64,000 bases of DNA from Hydrocarboniphaga sp. (GCF_028291725.1 NZ_JAQGNT010000100.1:62001-126000); one strand, 5' to 3'. Counted from the first letter of the stretch, positions 18,101-25,136 are shown. Numbers and translations are program-made. Notes: generated by a model from the sequence alone, not told the origin.

Positions 18101-20126
18101 TGGCCGGCTGGCGGGCGTAGGCGGCCTGCTGCACGCGGTCGTGGGCAAAGCGCAGCGCGCCGTGCTCGGCCGGTGTCAGCACGCCGTCTTCCAGCGCCGG
18201 CAGCAGCTGCCGTTCCAGCTCGGCTTCGGACAGGCCGCTGGCCGCCTGCAGCAGCTCGTACGACACCTCGCCGCCGAGGCAGGCCAGGGTTTCCAACAGC
18301 GCGATCGCCGATGCCGGCAGCCGCGCGATGCGTGCCGCGAGCGCATCCAGCACGTTGCCCTGGCCGACGAAACGGCGGATCGCGTTCTCGTCCCAGCGCC
18401 AGCCGCCCTGGTCCGGCACCAGCGCCGCGTCCTGGCGCAAACCGGCGAGCAGCTCGACGGTGTCGTAAGGGTTGCCATCGGTGCGTTCGGCGATCAGCCG
18501 CGACAGCGCCGAGGCTCGGGCCGGCGGCAGGCGCAGCATGCGGCCGACCAGCGCGTCCAGCTGCTGCTGCGGCAGATTGTCCAGATGCAGCAGCAATGGC
18601 GTGTGGCCGAGCCGCTGCCAGCGCTGCAGCTTCTGCGTCAGCGGCTGCCCGGCCGTCAGCTCGGCGTCGCGGTACGCGCCCACCAGCAGCACGCCGCGCA
18701 GCGTCGGGTCCAGCAGCACCGCTTCGAACAAGCCCAGCGGCGTCGCCGCCGCCCACTGCAGATCGTCGATGAAGATCACCAGCGGCCGCTCGGCCGATGC
18801 CGACGATCGAAGCAGCGCCATCGCGCACTGGATCAGCCGCTCTTCGAGCGCGGAATTGAATTCGATCGCGGCTTCCGGGGCTTCCGGCTGCGCATCCAGC
18901 AGGCGTGTCAGCAAGGGCTGCACCGCTGCCGCCAGCCCGGCGTTGGTACCCAGCGCCGCCAGCAGGCGCGAGCGCAGCGCGACCAGCTCGGCCTCCGGCT
19001 CGGCCATCATCAGCCGGCACAGCGCCTCCAGCGCCTGGCGCACCGCGTCGGAGGCGACGTCCTGGCGATACTGGTCGAACTTGCCCGACACGAACCAGCC
19101 GTGGTGGGCGGCGACCAGCGGACGCAGTTCGTTGATCAGCGCGGTCTTGCCCACGCCCGGCGCGCCGGCGACCAGCAGCACCTGGCTGCGGCCACCGACC
19201 GCGTCCTCGAAGCCCTGGCGCAGCGTGGCCAGCTCCGCTTCGCGGCCGATCAGTTCGGACGGCGCCGACAGCCGCAGCGGGAAATCCCGCGTCGCCAGCA
19301 CCAGCGGCTCCGGCGCGTCGCTGGTCAGCGAATCACGCATCAGCATCAGGTCGTACTGCAGGCCTTCGGCGCTCTGATAGCGGCGGTCCGGTTCTTTCTC
19401 CAGCAGCCGCATGATGATGTCGGACAGCGCCTGCGGAAGCGCCGGCTGCAAGCGGATCGGCGCCACCGGCGCACGCGCGAGCAGGTCGCGGATCAGCTCC
19501 AGCGGATCGAGGTCGGCGAACGGCAGGCGGCCGGTCGCGAGTTCGTAGAGCATCGCGCCCAGGCCCCAGAGATCGGCGCGCGCGTCCACCGAGCGCCCGG
19601 TGCGGCCGGTCTGCTCCGGCGCCATGTAGGCCAGCGTGCCGGCGATCTGGTTCGGCGCCACGAAGCCGAGGCGCTCCTGCGTGAACGTGGTCGCCAGGTC
19701 GAAATCGATCAGCATCACGTGGCCGCTGGGCGAGCGCAGGATGTTGGCGGGATTGACGTCGCGATGCACCACGCCGCGGCGATGCAACTCGGCCAGGATG
19801 CCGGCCAGCTGCAGGGCGATATCGGTGAGTTCGGCGACCTCGGGGCGCAGCCCGCTCAGCGGCCGGGCGCCGGCGAACGCCTCCGGCTCCTGCAGCAGCA
19901 GCACATCGTCGGCAGCCGGCTGCGCCGCCAGCTGCGGCACGCCGGCCATGCCGGCCAGCCGTTCCAGGATGCGCCGCTCGTGGCGCGAGCGCTCAGCGCC
20001 CTGCGGCCCCAAAAATTCCTTGCAGACGACACGGTCTTCTGCCGCCGGCGCCTGGCGTCGACGGCTGATACGCGTGCGTTCCGATTCGTATAGCGGCTCC
20101 TGTAGCGCCGCACTGGTTTTGCTCAT
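15183..20126 (-). CDS. Giant hybrid Ser/Thr kinase / AAA ATPase / GAF / diguanylate cyclase
   Basis: This 1647-residue protein starts at the ATG at 20124-20126 (MSKTSAALQEP), behind GGAG. Domains in order are: a Ser/Thr kinase (about 30-270) with Lys36, a HRD catalytic loop at 121-123 followed by VNPANI, and DFD at 141-143 in place of DFG; an AAA/STAND ATPase with Walker A GAPGVGKT at 321-328; a long helical-repeat region; a GAF domain near 1300-1470; and a C-terminal GGDEF domain with GGEEF at 1561-1565. The GGEEF and IDVDHFK motifs suggest active c-di-GMP synthesis. The RxxD product-inhibition site is not present (QGID). No response-regulator receiver is seen. This resembles bacterial hybrid kinases of the Hank's-kinase/ATPase/GAF class. 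The stop codon lies within a REP. It is a single gene. Confidence 0.88.
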   Translation of the reverse strand: MSKTSAALQEPLYESERTRISRRRQAPAAEDRVVCKEFLGPQGAERSRHERRILERLAGMAGVPQLAAQPAADDVLLLQEPEAFAGARPLSGLRPEVAELTDIALQLAGILAELHRRGVVHRDVNPANILRSPSGHVMLIDFDLATTFTQERLGFVAPNQIAGTLAYMAPEQTGRTGRSVDARADLWGLGAMLYELATGRLPFADLDPLELIRDLLARAPVAPIRLQPALPQALSDIIMRLLEKEPDRRYQSAEGLQYDLMLMRDSLTSDAPEPLVLATRDFPLRLSAPSELIGREAELATLRQGFEDAVGGRSQVLLVAGAPGVGKTALINELRPLVAAHHGWFVSGKFDQYRQDVASDAVRQALEALCRLMMAEPEAELVALRSRLLAALGTNAGLAAAVQPLLTRLLDAQPEAPEAAIEFNSALEERLIQCAMALLRSSASAERPLVIFIDDLQWAAATPLGLFEAVLLDPTLRGVLLVGAYRDAELTAGQPLTQKLQRWQRLGHTPLLLHLDNLPQQQLDALVGRMLRLPPARASALSRLIAERTDGNPYDTVELLAGLRQDAALVPDQGGWRWDENAIRRFVGQGNVLDALAARIARLPASAIALLETLACLGGEVSYELLQAASGLSEAELERQLLPALEDGVLTPAEHGALRFAHDRVQQAAYARQPAIDRQQTHLRLARRLATLPVHAPAAAEQYLAAGDALTDAQEWRRAAALLQAGAAHAQLLANHVRVERYLDAALQLLLRLPQADDSLIAPLQAGRHAALYNLGRLDDADGVFATLAPLGAEPCAWDEAACVQVSSLTNRGRIPDALALGRQALLRLGLPVPPPESLPGAIEAGLKRIYYWSNREPPATAEMSDRRVLATARMINRLMPPSFFGDQVMMAWLATEAHRLWTDYGPCAALIGPLAHVPFVMMALRQDYRTGDRVTRRVLAYGEARGYEPETSQARFLFSLGSGHWSGSLEDNLQQAQRAHEGLMRGGDLQNACFTYYVSIQIIFDCAPRFESALADAQAGLAFAARTGNDQAAAAYLAWRQLCRSLAGSTTAPGSFDDADFEQARYLQGLALNPTAAANFHIARAISAAIFGHTDDLLIHAAAAMPLLPYIQSTPGTATAHLLQALACAERTRSGPVGQRAEAAMELDRCVDFLADRAADAPANFLHLSLLAQAERAWSRGDTWAAARAFDGALHEALARSRVWHRALIAERASAFHLEQGLTHRSRQLLAEAYREYRAWGAAAKLAELERGHPLLQSMHQAGPTRSSHGPHSGSYSQTTDEGSVSVDSIDMLAVLRVSQALSSETSMARLRLRLDEALGAMTGASGVQLVMRSEASSGWALVRATDRGADMLALDEPEALALLPLSALRYTERSGATLLVEDATRDDRFAHDPYLATLQRCSLLIVPVLMQGVMRAMLVLENRLSSAAFSAWRLDAVQLVAGQLAVSLENALLYASLERKVIERTQALESANLRLETLSLTDELTGLPNRRRFTETLECEWRRALRMRRSLGIAMIDVDHFKRYNDLYGHPAGDVCLSGVAAALAGSVRQGIDLAARYGGEEFALILPDAEMHMALPLAERSRAAVAALAKIHGGADRGIVTVSIGIAVLVPAEDQTAARLVSLADAALYEAKRQGRDRVVVAPS

Positions 20127-20300
20127 CCTCGATCTCCACCCGCCCACCCACGGGTTGAAACCCCGCTTTGCCGCTGTGCAATAGCAGGCTTTGGCCGCCC
20201 CCGCGCTGTCTGCCGACGGAAGGTGCCTGTGGCCGGTCGGTGCCGCGAAGCCGGCTCCGCTTCGATGCTCTGACGACGAAAGAGGTAAAATTGGCGCCGA

Positions 20301-20625
20301 GGGCCTGTAGCTCAATTGGTTAGAGCAGAGGACTTAACGGGAGCGAGCCTAAACGCCGTCATGGCGCATGGTTGCTCCCATCTGGGTTGCCATCGGCCAA
20401 GTTGACTCTGGCGGACGGTAGAACCGGTCAAAGTCGGTGAACGCCACGTCGCGATGACTGGCCGATACCGAGCCAAGCCCCAAGCACCGGGGAAGGTGTA
20501 GAGACTAGACGGCCGGCCCGTAATGGGAAGGTATAGTCCAGACCACGAACCCGAAAGGGGCGGCGAAAGCCGAAGTGGTAAGCATAATCCTTTGGTTCAG
20601 GGTTCAAGTCCCTGCGGGCCCACCA
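20301..20625 (+). tRNA. tRNA-Ile(CAU)-like gene interrupted by a group I intron, CCA encoded
   Basis: The 5' part GGGCCTGTAGCTCAATTGGT and the 3' part ending CTGCGGGCCCACCA form a canonical tRNA. The acceptor stem is GGGCCTG/CGGGCCC, the D arm has GCTC/GAGC, the anticodon stem is GAGGA/TCCTT, and the T arm CAGGG-TTCAAGT-CCCTG. CCA is encoded. Joining 20334 to 20583 gives a seven-base loop CTCATAA with anticodon CAT. The body fits the Ile2 species, whose C34 is changed to lysidine by TilS; elongator Met is the alternative. The intron breaks the anticodon loop, so splicing is required. A restriction-modification remnant follows directly, as expected for a tRNA integration site. Confidence 0.88.
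20335..20582 (+). ncRNA. Group I (IC3-like) self-splicing intron
   Basis: The core is recognisable. AGACTAGACGG (P7 5' strand) and AAGGTATAGTCC (P7 3' strand) flank a P8 hairpin (CCCGTAATGGG). Upstream, AGTCGGTGAACGCC and ACCGAGCCAAGC fit P4 and P6. ACCAC/GTGGT closes P9, with GAAA tetraloops inside. The sequence closely resembles the Azoarcus tRNA-Ile and cyanobacterial tRNA-Leu introns. The final G (20582) would be omega-G. The 5' site is uncertain by one base: GAG at 20345-20347 pairs best with CTT (20333-20335), placing cleavage after 20335, whereas a normal seven-base loop needs cleavage after 20334. No homing endonuclease is encoded. Confidence 0.85.
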
Positions 20626-21041
20626 CTCATGCTCCATATCTCGACTTTTTGTGCGGGTAACTAAGATTTGAAACACGGTCAGACGAGGCTTCGTTCTGTG
20701 GGCGCGGAAGTGAAGTCTGAAACGCGATCCCAACTCAGAGTGCCCCGAATCGTCAGGCATCCGGTGAGACGCAGCCTGGAACCGTAGAGCAGGCTCGCCA
20801 TGAGTTACCGGGCTTCCTACCAACCCGGCAAGCACACTTCGGCATTCATCCTGGGAAAACACCTATGGGAGTCGCCGAGGCTCCTTAGCGCGCGCGTAGT
20901 TTTCGTCACAGTCGGGCGGTTGCCGGACCACCCGTCGGTACAGGAACACTTCGCGATAAACAGGTTAAGACTGTCAAACTCTCTCTGGGACGCTCGCTAA
21001 GCTGACTCCTACGCTAAACAAAAACACAACGAGCCAACTCA
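20626..21041. other. Non-coding gap of 416 bp between the tRNA and the hsdM remnant
   Basis: No convincing gene is seen. A 66-codon open frame at 20800-21000 has no recognisable motif. The segment is less GC-rich than its surroundings and ends in an A-rich leader (CAAAAACACAACGAGCC) before the hsdM start, so it probably holds the promoter of that operon. I found no direct repeat of the tRNA 3' end that would mark the far side of an island. Confidence 0.5.
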
Positions 21042-21533
21042 ATGTTTGAAAACGCGTTCAACAATATCGACCGCGATCTCCGGAACGACGAGGGGCTGGC
21101 CTCGGAGCTGGACTACGCCGAGCAGACCTCGTGGGTGCTGTTCCTCAAGTACCTCGACGACCTCGAAGCCGAGCGCGCGGACAAGGCCGAACTCGAAGGG
21201 CAGCAGTACACACCGATCCTTGAAGCGAAGTTCCGCTGGCAGACCTGGGCCGCCCCGAAGAAGGACGGCAAGCTCGACGACAAGCTGGCGCTCACCGGTG
21301 TCGACTTGGTCGACTTCGTCAACCGCGAGCTGTTCCCCTACCTCAAGAAATTCCGCGAGGCCACCGACAGCCCCGACACGCTCGAATACAAGATCGGCGA
21401 AATCTTCTCGGAGGTGGTCAACAAGTTCCGCTCCGGCTACACGCTGCGCGACGTGCTGGAGATCGTCGATGGCCTGAGCTTCAACAGCCAGATGATGCAG
21501 CAACTCCTCACCGGCCAGACGAGGTTGTTATGA
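21042..21533 (+). pseudogene. hsdM: Type I restriction methylase HsdM, N-terminal stump
   Basis: The 163 codons encode the helical HsdM_N domain (MFENAFNNIDRDLRNDEGLA, then EYKIGEIFSEVVNKFRSGYT and DGLSFNSQ). After FNSQ, where normal HsdM continues into the SAM-binding NPPF methylase domain, the frame changes to an unrelated tail MMQQLLTGQTRLL and stops. About two-thirds of the protein is missing, so methylation is not expected. The stop overlaps the next start as ATGA, so the stump may survive to drive translation of the DUF1016 gene. Together with the two genes that follow this is the remnant of a type I R-M operon of the kind that carries accessory genes between hsdM and hsdS. Confidence 0.85.
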
Positions 21534-22582
21534 CCGCTCTTGTCCCCACACAGGTTGATTTGCTGCTTGAAATAAAACGGCTTATTGACGGTGCCTGGCA
21601 GCGGGCGGCGATAGCGGTCAATGCCGAACTCACGCTGCTGTATTGGCAGGTCGGCCAGCGCATCCGTCACAACATTCTGGGCAATCAGCGGGCGGAGTAC
21701 GGGGCGGCGGTGGTCGCGGGCTTGTCGCTGCAGTTGACGGCGGCGTATGGCAAGGGTTGGGGCGTGCGTCAGCTACGCAACTGCCTGCGCTTTGCCGAGG
21801 TGTTTGGCAGCGAGTCGATTGTGCACACGCTGTGTGCCGAATTGAGCTGGTCGCACCTGCGCCTGATCGCGGCCGTGGATGACCCGCTCAAGCGCGACTT
21901 CTACGTGGAGCTGTGCCGGCTGGAGCATTGGAGTGTGCGCCAACTGCAAGAGCGCATCGGCAGCCTGCTGTTTGAACGCTCGGCCATCTCCAGACAGCCG
22001 GAACAAACCATCGCCCATGATCTTGCGGCCTTGCGCCAGGGCGAGCCGCCCAACCCGGCGCTGCTGCTGAAAGACCCTTACGTGCTGGATTTTCTGGGCC
22101 TGAACGACCGCTACCTGGAGCGGGATCTGGAAGACGCCATCCTGCGCGAGATCGAGCAGTTTCTGCTGGAACTGGGCGCCGGCTTTACCTTTGTGGCGCG
22201 GCAAAAGCGGCTGCAAATTGATAACGATGATTTCTACATCGACCTGCTGGTCTACAACCGCAAGCTGCGTCGGCTGGTGGCCATCGAACTGAAAATCGGC
22301 GAGTTCCGCGCCGAATACAAAGGCCAGATGGAGCTGTATCTGCGCTGGCTGGCCCGGCACGAGCAGGAGGACGGCGAAAACCCGCCGCTGGGCATCATCC
22401 TCTGCACCGGAAAGAAGCAGGAGCAGATTGAACTGCTGGAGCTGGATCAAAGCGGTATCCACGTTGCCGAATACCTCACGGTGCTGCCGCCGCGCGAGCA
22501 ACTGCAAGCCAAGCTGAACCAGTCGATTGCCAATGCGCGGAAGCGGCTCGGAGCGAAGCTCAATACCAAGGGGGCGCCGTGA
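21530..22582 (+). CDS. DUF1016 (YhcG) PD-(D/E)XK nuclease-family protein
   Basis: This 350-residue protein starts at an ATG overlapping the hsdM stump stop (ATGA). The N-terminal DUF1016_N domain carries NAELTLLYWQVGQRI and YGKGWGVRQLRN. The C-terminal DUF1016 nuclease domain shows the PD-(D/E)XK core: FYIDLLVYN, then RLVAIELKIGEF (Asp, Glu, Lys spaced as expected), then YLRWLARHE. These proteins commonly sit inside type I R-M operons and other defence loci; their function is unproven but a DNA nuclease is likely. The active-site residues are intact, so it may still function although hsdM is broken. It overlaps the next gene by 4 bp. Confidence 0.9.
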   Translation: MTALVPTQVDLLLEIKRLIDGAWQRAAIAVNAELTLLYWQVGQRIRHNILGNQRAEYGAAVVAGLSLQLTAAYGKGWGVRQLRNCLRFAEVFGSESIVHTLCAELSWSHLRLIAAVDDPLKRDFYVELCRLEHWSVRQLQERIGSLLFERSAISRQPEQTIAHDLAALRQGEPPNPALLLKDPYVLDFLGLNDRYLERDLEDAILREIEQFLLELGAGFTFVARQKRLQIDNDDFYIDLLVYNRKLRRLVAIELKIGEFRAEYKGQMELYLRWLARHEQEDGENPPLGIILCTGKKQEQIELLELDQSGIHVAEYLTVLPPREQLQAKLNQSIANARKRLGAKLNTKGAP

Positions 22583-23628
22583 GTGACGCGCCGCTGCCGC
22601 AGTCCGAAATCATCCTCTACCAGACCGAGGACGGGCGCACGCGGGTGCAGTGCCGCTTTGAGGCCGAGACGCTGTGGCTGACGCAGGCGCAGATTGCGGA
22701 ACTGTTCGAGGTGACGCCGCAGAACGTAACCCTGCATCTGAAGGCGATCTTCTCCGAGGGCGAGCTGACCGAGGCAGCAACTTGTAAGGATTACTTACAA
22801 GTTCGTACCGAGGGCGGGCGGCAGGTCAGCCGCGCGCTGCGCCATTACCGGCTGGAGGCGATTCTGGCCGTGGGCTTCCGGGTGCGCAGCCACCGCGGCA
22901 CGCAGTTCCGCCAGTGGGCCACGGCCCGCCTGGGCGAATACCTCGTCAAGGGCTTTGCGATGGACGACGAGCGGCTGAAGAACCCGCCCGGCAAAGGCCA
23001 ACTGGACTACTTCGACGAACTGCTGGCCCGCATCCGCGACATCCGCTCGTCCGAGCGGCGGTTCTACCAGAAGGTGCTGGACATCTACGCAACGAGCGTG
23101 GACTACACGCCGGACGCCGAAGCCTCACAGCAGTTTTTCGCTACGGTGCAGAACAAGATGCACTGGGCCACGCACGGCCACACTGCCGCCGAGGTGATCG
23201 AGGCGCGAGCCGATGCGGCGCAAGCTTTCATGGGCCTGCAAACCACGCGGCCCGGCGGCATCGTGCGCAAGGACGACGTGACGGTGGCCAAGAACTACCT
23301 CACGGCAGACGAGCTTGAGGTGCTCAACCGCATCGTCAACCTCTACATCGAATATGCCGAACTCCAGGCACTGGAGCGCAAGCCGATGACGATGCGCAAC
23401 TGGATGACGAAGCTGGACGAGTTTCTGAAAATCTCCGGCCGCAATCTGCTGGATCACGCGGGCAAGATTTCTGCCGAGTCGGCCAAAGCCAAGGCAGAGC
23501 TGGAATATGCGCGGTATCGCGCCTTGCAGGCTGCGCTGCCAAAGCCCATCGATGCGGAGTTCGAGAAGGCGGCAGACGAGCTGAAGAAGTTGCCGCGGCC
23601 CAGGAAACCGAAGCCGCCCAAGGCCTGA
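22579..23628 (+). CDS. RhuM-family protein (virulence RhuM)
   Basis: This 349-residue protein starts at GTG 22579-22581, overlapping the stop of the DUF1016 gene. The N-terminus has TEDGRTRVQCRFEAETLWLT, LTQAQIAELFEVTPQNVTLH and a RALRHYRLEAILAVGFRVRS block. This is the hallmark of RhuM, a family named in Salmonella islands and often found between R-M genes. The C-terminal half is helical and ends in a Lys/Pro-rich tail. The biochemical role is unknown; the N-terminus is a helix-turn-helix type fold. It is the last gene of the remnant R-M operon; no hsdS follows. Confidence 0.9.
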   Translation: MSDAPLPQSEIILYQTEDGRTRVQCRFEAETLWLTQAQIAELFEVTPQNVTLHLKAIFSEGELTEAATCKDYLQVRTEGGRQVSRALRHYRLEAILAVGFRVRSHRGTQFRQWATARLGEYLVKGFAMDDERLKNPPGKGQLDYFDELLARIRDIRSSERRFYQKVLDIYATSVDYTPDAEASQQFFATVQNKMHWATHGHTAAEVIEARADAAQAFMGLQTTRPGGIVRKDDVTVAKNYLTADELEVLNRIVNLYIEYAELQALERKPMTMRNWMTKLDEFLKISGRNLLDHAGKISAESAKAKAELEYARYRALQAALPKPIDAEFEKAADELKKLPRPRKPKPPKA

Positions 23629-23734
23629 GCCTTGCATTCATCAGCCCAGAACGCCATAACCGAACCCTTGCGCAGCGAACGCAATACCCAGAACCGGCTG
23701 GTGGCGATGGCCAGCCGGGCGACGCCCAGGCGCT

Positions 23735-24007
23735 TCAGGCGTGTGCCGTCCTGAATTCGATGGACGCTTGTCCCGCCAGCAAGCCCAACACCGAAATATC
23801 CTCGTCAACAGCGGGCCAGTGGATACCCTGACCCTCACCCAATAATTCATATTGAGCGCGTTGTGCCGCAGAGGCATGAGCCAGGCGCGGAAACCAGGCG
23901 AGCGGCACCGACAGCCAGCGGCCGTCGGTAAGCGATACGCGCAACTCGTCGTCCGAGCACACCACCTCCATGGCGCGCGGCGCGACCTCAAGCACCAAAG
24001 AACTCAT
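23735..24007 (-). CDS. DUF2442 family protein
   Basis: This 90-residue protein starts at the ATG at 24005-24007. Visible DUF2442 features are DDELRVSLTDGRWLSVPLAW, FPRLAHASAAQRAQYELLGEG and GIHWPAVDEDISVLGLLAGQ. The family is usually encoded directly after a DUF4160 gene, a pair with the size and layout of a toxin-antitoxin module (not proven). That layout is kept here: its start lies within the 3' end of the broken DUF4160 gene. Function is unknown. Confidence 0.85.
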   Translation of the reverse strand: MSSLVLEVAPRAMEVVCSDDELRVSLTDGRWLSVPLAWFPRLAHASAAQRAQYELLGEGQGIHWPAVDEDISVLGLLAGQASIEFRTAHA

Positions 24008-24195
24008 CCCAAGCCTCCACGAACGTCTGTTGATCCTCCTGCGCAGAAAACCCGACGTTGCCCGCGAGCGATACCGGTTTGAGCCAGAACTTTGCCCAGC
24101 CTTTGTTCGCGTTGAACGTGAATATGGTGCGGCTCGCCGTTCTCGTTCGCGTAGAAAAAGAAGCGGTAGGCGCCGATGCGAAGAACCGTTGGCAC
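23988..24195 (-). pseudogene. DUF4160 family gene with a frameshift
   Basis: Reading from GTG 24193-24195 gives VPTVLRIGAYRFFFYANENG, then EPHHIHVQRE. This is the start of a DUF4160 protein. The continuation AKFWLKPVSLAGNVGFSAQE, then DQQTFVEAWDEFF, is in the +1 frame. The shift lies near 24100, where one base too many (or two too few) separates HVQ from NKGWAKFWL. All conserved blocks are otherwise present, so the lesion is recent or a sequencing error. The 3' end overlaps the DUF2442 gene by 20 bp, the usual arrangement. Confidence 0.8.
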
Positions 24196-24288
24196 AGTGC
24201 ATTGAGTATGCCGCAAACTCGTTCGGAGCCTGACACCCCGGCCGTGAACCCATAGCCCGATGCCCGAAACCCTGCGCGGCGACCGCAC

Positions 24289-24327
24289 CCGCCGGCCGGA
24301 CTGGTGCTGTATATCAACGGCATCAGC
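24289..24327 (+). pseudogene. Possible hsdR relic (VLYINGI motif)
   Basis: The plus strand reads RRPD, a one-base gap, then LVLYINGIS. This matches the conserved RPDLVLYINGIPL stretch near the N-terminus of type I restriction subunit HsdR. Only about 13 codons remain, so this is suggestive only. Its position next to an hsdM stump supports the reading. Confidence 0.35.
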
Positions 24328-24343
24328 GATGAGGTTCTGAGGC

Positions 24344-24374
24344 TATCCGCTGAGCCATTTTGGCTCAGCGGATA
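24344..24374. terminator. Perfect 14-bp stem hairpin, terminator-like
   Basis: TATCCGCTGAGCCA, loop TTT, TGGCTCAGCGGATA. The stem is perfect and the loop is three bases. No T-tract follows on either strand, so it may be a terminator or a palindromic scar. It directly abuts the 21-bp tandem repeat. Confidence 0.55.
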
Positions 24375-24499
24375 AGCTCGACCCCCTCAACGATGAGCCA
24401 GCGAGGGGCATCGTTGAGCCATGGAAGGTCATGCTTGAGCCGTAGAGATTCATTGATGACCCTCGACGGTTCATGCATGACCCTCGCCGGGGCACGCGA
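24374..24499. repeat. 21-bp imperfect tandem repeat array, about six units
   Basis: Units begin GAGCC or GACCC at 24395, 24416, 24437, 24458 and 24479, exactly 21 bp apart; a degenerate unit precedes them. On both strands the array is open and gives seven-residue periodic peptides: minus strand RRGSSMN, LYGSSMT, FHGSTMP and similar, within an 85-codon frame (24343-24600). It is not CRISPR-like, because there are no spacers. The low-complexity heptads recall repetitive small proteins of unknown role, but no ribosome binding site supports expression. Confidence 0.75.
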
Positions 24500-24599
24500 C
24501 AGCGCCGGAGGCTGGGCCGATAGCCACAAAGGCTCAGGCTTGAGCCAGAAAGGGGCTGCGGTGAGGGTTCGAGGCTCATCGCCCGGACCCCGTCAGGCA

Positions 24600-25136
24600 T
24601 CAGCTCCCGCGGCGGCTGGATTCGAATAGGAACCAGGTGCGGCGTTCGGTCTCGTCGATCCAGTTCTCGATCAGGCTGGCCGTGGCGATGTCGCGATGCT
24701 CGTCGACGACGTTATGCACTTCGCGCAGGCGTGCTGCCAGCGTCTGGTTGTCCTCGCGCAGTTCGGCCAGCATGTCGAGCGGCTCGACGTAGTCGGCGTC
24801 GTTGTCCTTGATCCGCTGCAGGCGGGCAATGTGTCCGATCGATCGCAAAGTCGAACCGCCCACTTTGCGTATCCGTTCCGCGATCGGATCGGTCATCGCA
24901 TAAATCTGGTCCGCCTGCTCGTCGAGCAGCAGATGGTAGTCGCGGAAGTGCGGGCCGCTCATGTGCCAGTGGAAGTTTTTGGTTTTCAGATAAAGCGCGA
25001 ATACGTCGGCCAGGATCGCGTTCATACCGCCGGTGATGTCCCTGGATGCGTCAGCACCAAGGTCTGTCGGCGTGATCAACGGAGCCTTTCTACGCTCTTT
25101 CAGTTCGCTGACTTTGTTGGAATCCTTCTTTGCCAT
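24600..25136 (-). CDS. dps: Dps-family ferritin-like DNA-protecting protein
   Basis: This 178-residue protein starts at the ATG at 25134-25136 (MAKKDSNKVSELKERRK) with GAGG upstream. A long in-frame extension was rejected for lack of similarity. The Dps ferroxidase motif is visible: FHWHMSGPHFRDYHLLLDEQ, with the Asp and Glu ligands in LLLDEQADQIYAMTDPIAERI. Dps forms dodecamers that oxidise iron with hydrogen peroxide and coat DNA. The Lys-rich N-terminus fits DNA binding. It sits near ahpC/ahpF, also peroxide defence, but is transcribed separately. Confidence 0.93.
   Translation of the reverse strand: MAKKDSNKVSELKERRKAPLITPTDLGADASRDITGGMNAILADVFALYLKTKNFHWHMSGPHFRDYHLLLDEQADQIYAMTDPIAERIRKVGGSTLRSIGHIARLQRIKDNDADYVEPLDMLAELREDNQTLAARLREVHNVVDEHRDIATASLIENWIDETERRTWFLFESSRRGS

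Noticed and set aside
15300-20093. Very long open frame on the plus strand opposite the giant kinase gene (over 1200 codons)
   Set aside because: It mirrors the codon phase of the minus-strand gene in GC-rich DNA, has an Arg/Gln/His-rich low-information translation and shows no domain. It is a shadow.
20301-20625. tRNA with anticodon UAU (spliced after 20335 with exon 2 at 20584)
   Set aside because: It would require an intron ending in C rather than the invariant terminal G; the CAU reading fits omega-G.
20428-20862. 144-codon minus-strand frame across the tRNA and its intron
   Set aside because: It runs antisense through structured RNA sequence and has no recognisable family; such spurious proteins are common over rRNA and tRNA genes.
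24374-24499. CRISPR array
   Set aside because: Repeats are contiguous 21-bp units without spacers, and no cas gene is near.
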